This document shows positions 7,912 through 14,738 of a stretch of DNA of 14,738 nt, piece after piece. How positions within the stretch are numbered: the first letter of the stretch is position 1; every line of letters starts with the position of its first letter. The stretch covers positions 19,744 to 34,481 of the forward strand of contig ML769880.1 in assembly GCA_009733575.1 (NCBI GenBank), given 5' to 3'. The notes beneath the pieces were generated by a model, which had not been told where the DNA came from, searched no databases, and saw nothing but the letters and a program-made list of their open reading frames with translations. This DNA is from Gymnopus androsaceus JB14 (Eukaryota > Basidiomycota > Agaricomycetes > Agaricales > Omphalotaceae). The position numbers were made by a program, and so were the translations under genes.

Positions 7912-8707
7912 ATTGGGTTGATTGAAGCAGTTCGATACTGCATCAGTTCAAATCCTGGTCTTCTCAATCTGAATGATGAACTCCGACTTCTTCACAAAAC
8001 TAGACTAGCACTAGCTGACGCTGGAAGTTCTGCCTTACTCAGTCCCAGTAATCTTAGGCAGGGTGCCATCGAAGTCACTAAACTATGTGTAGCCTATATC
8101 AAGTTGCTGACCGCTTCGATGCCCATGACGGATTTCTTCCATAAACACCCCCAGATGAGGCAAAGGTAATTTTTCTTTTCCTAAAGCGTTTTAATATTTG
8201 TTTAATTGCATTGGTTTGCAGAGTAACCGGCGTCTACTTTAAATACCTCTATCCAGATTCTTCGGAAGTCAAAGACGTTGCTCATGAAGGTCTTAGAACG
8301 GTTCTTGCTCAGACCAGTCTATGACCCATCTTGATGAATCTAGCAGATCCTGAGCGATTATATGTCTCGGGGTGGAAGGTCTTGCTCGTTTGCTAGAACT
8401 TCTAACCAAATACTTCAAGGTCGAAATTGGTCACAAACTCCTGATTCATTTTCGTTTCATCGCCGATCCCCAGATGTTACAGGCTTCCTCGAGGTCACCT
8501 TTAGAAGGAAACGAAAGCATAACGAAACTCGTTCGGCTTGCAAATATCTTCCATCTCCTGCCATCCACTGCTAACATTTTCCTTGATAGCCTGGTCAATG
8601 CTATTGTTCAGACCGAAGCTCAAATGCACTTTTCGGGTCAGAGCCTGTTCTCGGAACCATTACGAGGTTACCTCCTGCGTAATACCTGCGCTTTCCTTGT
8701 TCGCTGA
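7912..8707 (+). pseudogene. Tra1/TRRAP fragment (HEAT-repeat region), broken
   Basis: Tra1 is the very large pseudokinase-family scaffold (about 3,500-3,900 residues) of the SAGA and NuA4 acetyltransferase complexes in the nucleus. Only about 250 residues from its HEAT-repeat part are here. Exon A (7912-8165) reads IGLIEAVRYCISSNPGLL and LCVAYIKLLTASMPMTDFFH. A 56-bp GTAATT...GCAG intron (8166-8221) follows. Exon B begins RVTGVYFKYLYPDSSEVKDV (8222 on), then loses about nine residues compared with the family. It has TGA at 8322-8324 where LRPILMNLADP is expected (CGA to TGA). It shifts frame near 8369, then is open as EGLARLLELLTKYFKVEIGH through ANIFHLLPSTANIFLDSLVN and IVQTEAQMHFSGQSLFSEPL. 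After 8675 the likeness fades and a stop follows at 8705-8707. Both ends are truncated and no kinase-like or FAT part is present. Introns are kept, so it came from genomic DNA, not mRNA. Confidence 0.9.
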
Positions 8708-8897
8708 TCTGTCGAATAGACCTGATCTTTCCACTCGTTGATATTTACACCTGTAACCTGGAAATTGATCTAGTCCAAACTACCCACTTTCCCTACCAAC
8801 ATGTAGCATACAACAATGACACCATCTTCCACTGAAACGTGCTCTTGCGTTTCCTGCCATGGTTCGGAACCATGAGGCCTATTTCATACGCTATGTC

Positions 8898-8935
8898 CAG
8901 TCTTTCTCGTTTCCTCTGCATGCGATATTGGACTA
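8898..8935 (+). repeat. 38-bp perfect direct repeat, copy 1
   Basis: This block starts CAGTCTTTCTCGTTTCCTCT and ends at GGACTA. It is identical to 8988-9025, 90 bp downstream. Read in the minus direction both copies encode PISHAEETRKT, but the frame around them is not a recognisable gene. Confidence 0.9.
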
Positions 8936-8987
8936 AACAATCCATGTAGCTCGTTAATTCGTGACGAGCAGTGATACCCTATCAAGT

Positions 8988-9025
8988 CAGTCTTTCTCGT
9001 TTCCTCTGCATGCGATATTGGACTA
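8988..9025 (+). repeat. 38-bp perfect direct repeat, copy 2
   Basis: Identical to 8898-8935. The 52-bp gap between the copies is unrelated to the repeat. Confidence 0.9.
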
Positions 9026-9862
9026 GCTGGATTGCTAGTGAACTTTGACTTTTTGGACTGTGGACTGTCGAGAAGTGAAAGTTGAGATGTATTGAACACA
9101 GTGTAAGATCTTAGTTGTCGTATTTTGCTACTTAAGGGTTGACACTTTTGCTTTCAGTACTGTCATCGACACTCTTTAAAAGATGTTCACTATAATTTAT
9201 TGTTCCAAGGTCAACGTTAATTGAATCTAACAATACTATTGATTATGGAGATCGTGGCTCAAGCTATCAGTATTTGGTGCGTTGCGATCCTTTTAGCAAT
9301 ATTTGACATTGCTAACTGGAGTAGTGAGCCTTTTGGCTTGTTCAAAAGTGCTTTGGTATTAGCAGAAAAGCGACATGTCCCATCTGGATAAGCCTGGTTC
9401 TGATTGAGATGCATTAGATGCTTACTTTCGATGCCTTTCATTGTGAGTATGATATCTAGTGTTGAAATAATGGTTTGACCCTTTTTTGCTGTTAGCTTTT
9501 GACAATATGAGGCCTCATTGGGATACATACGAATTCAGTTAGATTTAAGCACGTTTCGGAGATCCGGTAAGGACTTTTTGCACGCATATTCAGGTATGCA
9601 TACTTACAGCCGAAACATGATTAGTGAGGTATCTCTGCTACCACAGATGTAAGCCTTACTTCAGAGTACTTCACCAATGGATCTGTGTGAATGCTTTCCC
9701 TCGTGGGTTTCTTTTCTTCATTATTTTCTGTGGTCTGTGGTGCGTGGTCGGCATGTTTTTCAAATCTAAACCATAGTCCTTAAAAGGCTTAGATTGATGC
9801 GACCCTAACAGGACCGAGCTGCTGGCATCGCGTATCAGCCACTCGGAGCTTCTACCCTACAG

Positions 9863-9950
9863 TATATAAGTGACGGAGACTCATTTGTAAGTTTGCCTCT
9901 TTCTTTCTTTCCCCTTCCTTCACTCTTTTATTTTTTTTAAATTTTCTACT
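9863..9950 (+). promoter_or_regulatory. TATA box and pyrimidine-rich leader
   Basis: TATATAAG at 9863-9870 is followed by a CT- and T-rich tract (9895-9945) directly before the ATG at 9951. This is the usual layout of a fungal core promoter and transcription start region. Confidence 0.7.
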
Positions 9951-12084
9951 ATGTCCACTCATTCATCTAAAGCAAAGAATTTAGCACCTGCACTTTCTAC
10001 GCGGTCGAAGGCTCCTGCAGTCACTAGTTCAGCTAATGGTCGTGCTCGTGGTGCAAAGACATTGACTCAGGCAGCTCGAGCTCGTACGAGAGCTGTGCAC
10101 CCACCTTCCAGCTCCCCGCCTCGTTCCTCGAGCCCAGTCCTTCCTCAGACCTCCGCAAAGGAGCTCCGTGAAATGACACGAAAGAAAACTGAGGAAAAAA
10201 AGAAGGCAGAGGAACGTCGTCTTCAAGGTAACCCACTCCTTCTCTTCTTTCTTGCTTCAAGAAATGTTAACGCCTTACCTAGATATTAAGGACCGTGCTT
10301 GACGTCTCAAGGAAGCTGAGCAAGACGCTTTCGATGCAGACAACCTGTCTGACGGTCACAACGATGCTTTGTCAGTTGAAGTTGACCAGTCGGACGACGA
10401 CGACGACGAAGCACGCTTCAACGCAACCTTTGGGAGTGAGTTTTTTTCTTCTTTTTTTTTGTTTTTTTTTTCACTTTCTTTGTAATGACTATCATGTCCT
10501 CTTTAGGTCCTCGCTTTGAAGACAATCTTGTTAATGAAGAGGAACAAATGTCCGTTGACGGTGACATTGAGGATGAAGATAACATGGATGTCGATGGCCT
10601 CATGGTATGTATGATGTTTCTTTTGTTTGTTCGCATAGTGATACTCGTCTATAGGATACGCATGGTCCTGACAATGAGGTTTGTTATGACTTTTTTTTCT
10701 GTTGCCCATAACTGACTGTTTACGAAGATTCATGTGGAGTCCTCTCCAGAGCCTGTAACGCCAACAAAAAAGTCAACCAAGCAGGTTTCCGTTGAGAACG
10801 CCCGTTGCCGCATGCTACTCACTGCCACGTCACCCTCTCGTAGTCGCGCTTCTGGTCTGGCTCCTTCCTCCACAGCCACTCATTGCTACAAGATCACCCG
10901 TGGCAACTTCACCCCTTGAACCTACCGTTACACTGAGGCCGCCAAGAAAGGTGCTCGTCGTGCTACAACAACGGAGAATGCTTTCCCTGCCGACAAGCAA
11001 ACATTTTTCCTTGATGTTGCTCAACGTATAGCCGCAGCTGAATCTTCCTCTGGCCCAGAATTTTCTCATGCTCTGACCCGCCTTCTTGTTAATCCTGACC
11101 TGCTGAAGGATTTCACTACCTACATAAGTCATCATACATTATATTCTTCTCGATAACCTTATAGTTTGTGTCCTAGATGGGATATGGTCGTGGTGGGCTG
11201 TTCACAGCTTACATGGCCTGTGCTCGTAAATGGGTCACTAGTCGGTTCGATCTGCCTGGCAGGCTTGCACCAAATGAGGTCAAGCCTGTCGTTACTTGGT
11301 TGCTTCATGATGGCCATTACAAGTATGGTGATGTTGATGCAGAGGTAAGTTTCTGTTTATGTTGATTGTTGTTATCTAATAATATTATCATTCATAGAAC
11401 CGCACCTTTGATGCTGGGCAGCCCTTTGGAAGTGAAGGCCTGGCCCATATTCTGAGGCTTGAAGTTTTTGCTACCAAGGGTAATGCCAATGTAGAAGTGT
11501 TCAAGGATATTGTTGCTGCAAGATGGATCACTGGCCCGACTATTGCTCTTATGTTCACGGCGGTGTGTATATATCAGTGCTGTTCAATGCCTATACTCAC
11601 TCTTTCCTAGATTGAGCATGCTCTAATGGAGTACTCTGAAGGAAGCTATAGATTTTCGGAGTTTTCTGATGCTGCGCGCCCTCGGTAAGCTGTGTTGCTC
11701 ATCTAGAAACTAATTCTCACTTGTTTCTCAGTTACCTTTTTCATCTTAACTCTTATGAGAAGATCGCTGCCGCTGCTCCTACATGGGCCAATCAATTTGA
11801 GACCAGTCTCTTCACATTGATACTGTATGTCTTTTTTATGATTGGTCTCTTTCATGGTTCTAATAATTTTCTGTCACTTTTACAGGATGCAATCCAACAA
11901 GTCACATGTTTTGGATGTTCAGGCTGATGATATGAGCAATGTTGATTTGGCTGCTCTTGAGGCCAATGCGGTCTCCGCAAAGGCTAGGGAGGTCTCTGGT
12001 GCAAGCCATGCAACCACTGCTCCCATTGCTGGCACATCTACTGCTCCCATTGCCAGTGCATCCACTGCTGGCTTATCCACCTAA
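9951..12084 (+). pseudogene. DUF6532-type protein, ten exons, with in-frame TGA codons
   Basis: DUF6532 proteins are an expanded, functionally unknown family of mushrooms. Exons: 9951-10227, 10283-10435, 10507-10604, 10655-10678, 10728-11123, 11177-11344, 11398-11562, 11611-11684, 11732-11824 and 11886-12084. The introns between them are 47-71 bp. The N-terminal half is low-complexity: a Ser/Pro/Arg-rich start, a charged coiled segment (ELREMTRKKTEEKKKAEERR), then an acidic Asp/Glu stretch. The conserved domain begins at YKITRGNFTP in exon 5. It goes on through ENAFPADKQTFFLDVAQRIA, the region before WVTSRFDLPGRLAPNEVK, YKYGDVDAE and IEHALMEYSEGSYRFSEF to YEKIAAAAPTWANQFETSLF. The tail is Ala/Ser/Thr-rich. 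Damage: TGA at 10300-10302 (in DRA-x-RLKEAE) and at 10917-10919 (in FTP-x-TYR, where the family has Arg). The exon 5 donor reads ATAAGT at 11124 instead of GTAAGT. A weak AAG acceptor at 10315 could skip the first stop; nothing bypasses the second. Otherwise the frame is intact, so loss looks recent. Confidence 0.8.
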
Positions 12085-12088
12085 TAAA
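12083..12088 (+). terminator. AATAAA polyadenylation signal overlapping the stop
   Basis: AATAAA overlaps the TAA stop of the DUF6532-type gene. Fungal signals are loose, so this is only suggestive. Confidence 0.4.
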
Positions 12089-12218
12089 TTCCATTCCTTC
12101 TCATACATTTTATCATAATTGGTTCTAGTTTTAATCACCTTATGAGGCCATTAATTTCCTTTAATGTAACTATTCGTAGGTAGCAGTAAGTAAGTAGCTA
12201 GTTCATCAGCAGAACCTG

Positions 12219-12335
12219 GGTGAACGCTACAGCACCTATAGCAGCTTATAGCAATCCATAGCAGCCACAGCACTGTACAGTGCTGTGGAATGCTATGAGG
12301 TCCTATGAGGTCCTGTAAGATGCTGTAGGTTCACC
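12219..12335. repeat. CTGTA-type foldback element, copy 1
   Basis: A 117-bp imperfect hairpin runs from GGTGAACGCTACAGCACC to the complementary GGTGAACCTACAGCATC on the other strand. Its centre is a perfect 24-bp palindrome (12265-12288) built on CACTGTACAGTG. It is preceded by CATCAGCAGAACCTGGGTG (12205-12223), the same edge motif as the two other copies (CATCAGCAAAACCTGGGTG). Confidence 0.8.
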
Positions 12336-12802
12336 GTTGCTCGCGCATTCTGACACCTGTCATTCCCAGCTGATGGATACGGCAACGGGGACCTTGGATG
12401 CTATTTAATCAACGGTTTTGACAAGTTCGACGTCTTTTCCTTCCCCCACTAAGCTTGACTTAACTCAGACTGTAAGTTCTGCTCTCTGCAGTTTTTGACT
12501 CGGAGGTTTTAATCGTATATCTGATGACATCTTTTAGCATCATTGAAGAAGGATTCGATGACTGGTAGGAGGTTGCAGTTGAAATTTTACACCATTTGTA
12601 GACCTGGCGGATGAGTCAAGTATGTATGTTGTAGTATAAGTAGTTTGGAATTGCCAATAAAATGATTTTATAAATATTTCGCTAGTACTATTTCGCTCTC
12701 GCAAGCCAGGGAATCAATTCAAAATAATAATATATTTGGTATTGAATCGATATTGAATAGAACCCTGATGGCGGCGTTCCCGCGAAGTCCACAGCGATCC
12801 AC
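12336..12802. other. Non-coding stretch with gene-like signals
   Basis: A pyrimidine-rich tract (about 12432-12451), a plausible 66-bp intron (GTAAGT from 12471 to TTTTAG at about 12537) and AATAAA at 12656-12661 look like parts of a transcription unit. No reading frame crosses the junction: the short IIEEGFDDW frame after the intron has a stop in the exon before it. It may be a gene that lost its coding part, or a non-coding transcript. Confidence 0.35.
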
Positions 12803-12913
12803 AGCATCCCACAGTTCTGTACAGAGGGGTACCTTGCTATGGGTCCTATAAGTGCTGTAGGTTCTGTACAGAGCTGTACAGCTCTGTACAGAACACCCAG
12901 GTTTTGCTGATGT
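12803..12913 (-). repeat. CTGTA-type foldback element, copy 2 (inverted arm)
   Basis: This 111-bp arm is the reverse complement of 13245-13355 with 109 identical positions and no gaps. It includes a perfect 34-bp palindrome (12861-12894) made of three CTGTACAG units, and ends at the shared edge motif CACCCAGGTTTTGCTGATG. Confidence 0.92.
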
Positions 12914-12990
12914 TATTTGCAGCAATACAGAATTATTGAACTATTATTTGTGCAATCACTATGAACCTCCAGTAACATGAAGCTAGTATA

Positions 12991-13149
12991 ATAACAATCT
13001 TGAGCTCTTATAGGTTGACATGAAGTTGAAATGGAATAACTTCAAGGTGATACAGAGTAACTTCAGCTATCATAACAACCTCAAGCTCTTATAGGTTGAC
13101 ATGAAGTTGAAGGGAAATAACTTTGAGCTGATACAGAGTATCTTGAAGT
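12991..13149 (+). repeat. 81-bp tandem duplication between the inverted arms
   Basis: A unit starting ATAACAATCTTGAGCTCTTA (12991-13071) is repeated with substitutions and small gaps at 13072-13149. Both contain AGCTCTTATAGGTTGACATG and GATACAGAGTA. There is no coding potential. Because the duplication sits in the 331-bp loop of the inverted repeat it may belong to the same element. Confidence 0.8.
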
Positions 13150-13244
13150 CAACATGAAGCTGGACCAGGCAACTTCGCTTTACTTGTTATCTGATTAAGT
13201 CATCTTCAGGATAGCTTTGCAAACTTCGACAGTGTATGAGCTAG

Positions 13245-13355
13245 ACATCAGCAAAACCTGGGTGTTCTGTACAGAGCTGTACAGCTCTGTACAGAACCCA
13301 TAGCACTTATAGGACCCATAGCAAGGTACCCCTCTGTACAGAACTGTGGGATGCT
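13245..13355 (+). repeat. CTGTA-type foldback element, copy 3 (inverted arm)
   Basis: It pairs with 12803-12913 (109/111) and carries the same 34-bp palindrome at 13264-13297. Beyond the gap-free arm, both sides go on with related GCTGTGGATC repeats. GCGAA occurs just outside each end (12782-12786 and 13375-13379), a possible but weak target duplication. The arm ends only about 125 bp before the RPL10 start codon. Confidence 0.92.
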
Positions 13356-13480
13356 ATGGGTTGCTGTGGATCAAGCGAACTCATCGAGAATTTTGCGCGC
13401 GCTCTGCCTCTGTTTGCGCTACTGCTACTGGAATACTAACTCTGTTTTTCCTCTCTTCAGTATTGTAAAACAAATTAACA

Positions 13481-14379
13481 ATGGGTCGTCGTCCCGCTCG
13501 CTGCTATCGTTACTGCAAGAACAAGCCGTACCCCAAGTCGAGGTACAACCGTGGTGTTCCTGATCCCAAGGTGCGTACCGACCCTTTTTCTCCTTCTCCT
13601 TCTAACCTTCCCCTCTCTTTTCCCCTCGCATCTTCATAGATCCGTATATTCGATCTCGGTCGCAAACGTGCCTCCGTCGACGAATTCCCCTTCTGCTGTC
13701 ACCTCGTCTCCGACGAGTACGAACAGCTTTCCTCTGAGGCTTTGGAAGCCGCCCGTATCTGCGCGAACAAGTATGTTACCAAGACCAGCGGAAAGGATTC
13801 GTTCCACATGCGTGTCCGGGTACATCCGTTCCATGTCATTAGGATTAATAAGATGTTGAGTTGTGCGGGTGCGGATCGGTGGAGTATCCCTTGTGCTATG
13901 TTTTGTTGGACAGTACTGACTTTTTTTGCTTTTTGTTAGTTTGCAAACAGGCATGCGTGGAGCCTGGGGCAACCCTACGGAACTGTTGCCCGAGTCAACA
14001 TTGGTCAGATTATTCTTAGTATCAGGACGAAGGAGAACAATGCGCCGGTTATCATGGAAGCTTTGCGCCGAGCCAGGGTGAGTGTCGTCTTACTGTTCTC
14101 TGATGCGACGCTAATCTTGTGCTCATGCTATAGGTACAAATTCCCTGGCCGACAAAAAATCATCGTCTCGAAGAAGTGGGGTTTCACGAGTGTGAACAAG
14201 GAGGAGTATCTGCAGCTCAAGGCTGATAAGAAGGTGTTGCAGTGAGTATCCCGCGTCTCAATCTCTGTTACTGGTTCTGACTGTTTGCATTCATCGTTTA
14301 CAGGGACGGAGCCTACGTTCAATACATCAAGGCGAAGGGCCTCTTGAACAGAATCTCAAGAACTCTCTTGAAGGCTTGA
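13481..14379 (+). CDS. RPL10: 60S ribosomal protein L10 (uL16), with paired frameshifts
   Basis: uL16 sits between the peptidyl-tRNA site and the central protuberance of the large ribosomal subunit and joins it late in maturation. Exons: 13481-13570, 13640-13878, 13940-14077, 14134-14241 and 14304-14379; all introns are GT-AG. The start [20 protein letters not shown] is diagnostic. The protein continues with [30 protein letters not shown] and, in exon 4, [20 protein letters not shown], ending [16 protein letters not shown]...LLKA. The total of 216 residues matches the family. In exon 3 one base is missing after GGGGCAA (13970-13974), where WGKPYGT is expected. The frame conserved in the family ([18 protein letters not shown], then MEALRRAR) is therefore out of register for 36 codons, 121-156. 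An extra G at the exon 3 donor (CCAGGGTGAGT, 14074-14084) restores it, and the shifted frame has no stop. This is either two base-call errors in a working essential gene or a damaged copy. The promoter region is short because a foldback repeat ends at about 13355. Confidence 0.93.
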
Positions 14380-14738
14380 GGGACTTTTCCTTACACTGCA
14401 CTGCGTCGACAACACTTGTTCCGCATCTGTATGTATGTATGTAGCGCAGTATGAATCTATCTCGGTGGATTTGTTTGTGCGTGCGTGACTTAGTGTTGCG
14501 TCACTGAGGAGGCTTAGTGTTTTTAGTTTGTGCTTTCGTGCTTTTGGTTTCCCTTCCTTCGTTTCCTTCTCCAAACCATCGATTAGTTGGGTTCTACGTT
14601 ATGCGTGTGCTGTGTGTGTGCTTGCCTCTATATTCACTGGACCATTCGGAATGATGGATGTGTCCGGGGGAAAGGAGGCATATATTGAATGCGTAGCAGT
14701 GAGAACGGGGTCGTACTAATTATTGGGTTTCTTTCTTT
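14380..14738. other. Downstream region of RPL10
   Basis: GT- and T-rich DNA with a short TGTA repeat (ATGTATGTATGTAG, about 14430-14443), as expected of a 3-prime untranslated region. No AATAAA and no further gene are seen before the window ends. Confidence 0.5.

Larger units (their letters stand above)
8715..9862. other. Long stretch without a recognisable gene
   Basis: Only short frames are present. The longest minus-strand frame (9259-9528, 89 codons) resembles nothing I know. It contains the 38-bp direct repeat pair at 8898-8935/8988-9025 and a CCATGGTTCGGAACCATG near-palindrome at about 8858-8875. The final 100 bases lead into the promoter of the DUF6532-type gene. Confidence 0.5.

Noticed and set aside
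9259..9528. 89-codon minus-strand frame
   Set aside because: No recognisable family, no promoter-like leader and no intron structure; kept only as part of the unassigned stretch.
10029..10260. Minus-strand frames opposite exon 1 of the DUF6532-type gene
   Set aside because: They are shadows of the well-supported plus-strand exon and resemble nothing.
4373..10919. Repeated in-frame TGA codons as a sign of TGA recoding or selenocysteine
   Set aside because: RPL10 ends in TGA at its expected C-terminus, so TGA is a normal stop here. The internal TGAs fit CGA decay in damaged genes, and no conserved Cys/Sec position is involved.
13634..13972. 112-codon minus-strand frame across RPL10
   Set aside because: Shadow of the RPL10 exons and introns on the other strand.

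Overview
This window looks like a piece of an Agaricomycete (mushroom-type basidiomycete) genome. Genes are dense in 47-71 bp GT-AG introns. Core promoters show a TATA box followed by a pyrimidine tract. The gene content (a DUF6532-type protein, a CSWYR-type C2H2 zinc finger and a mushroom-type DDE transposase) is typical of that class. Most of the window is a graveyard of mobile elements and broken genes. The last 1.3 kb is a compact, CpG-rich housekeeping gene for ribosomal protein L10 (uL16).

Layout. 1-297: an unassigned reading frame on the minus strand that runs off the left edge. 455-1688: remains of an IFI6/IFI27-like (Ifi-6-16 family) gene, split by a 710-bp hAT-like non-autonomous element (906-1615) that carries a tRNA-like segment. 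1913-6209: a 4.3-kb DDE transposon with TA target duplication and recognisable inverted ends. Its transposase gene (2871-5929) is broken by TGA stops, frameshifts and a 327-bp insertion of 9-10-bp CTCAGG/CCTAGG repeats. 6246-8707: three host- or transposon-derived fragments, namely a C2H2 zinc finger (minus), a mitochondrial Hsp70 pseudogene (minus) and a Tra1/TRRAP pseudogene fragment (plus). 8715-9860: no recognisable gene, but one 38-bp perfect direct repeat. 9863-12088: a ten-exon DUF6532-type gene with TATA box and AATAAA signal, carrying two in-frame TGA codons and one lost splice donor. 12205-13372: three copies of a CTGTACAG-rich foldback element. Two of them form a 111-bp inverted repeat (109/111 identical) around an 81-bp tandem duplication. 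13481-14379: the five-exon RPL10 gene, whose third exon is read in a shifted frame.

One theme joins the damaged parts. Stops in four different genes are all TGA, mostly where the family has arginine (CGA). A splice donor has changed from an inferred CGTAAGT to CATAAGT. The mismatches between the two copies of terminal repeats and target duplications are largely CA versus TG pairs, the two products of CpG deamination on opposite strands. This points to loss of methylated CpG across the transposon-rich part, in contrast to the CpG-rich RPL10 gene. No new defence or biosynthetic system is visible. The notable items are the element architecture, the decay signature, the paired frameshifts in RPL10 and the nearly perfect inverted repeat beside its promoter.
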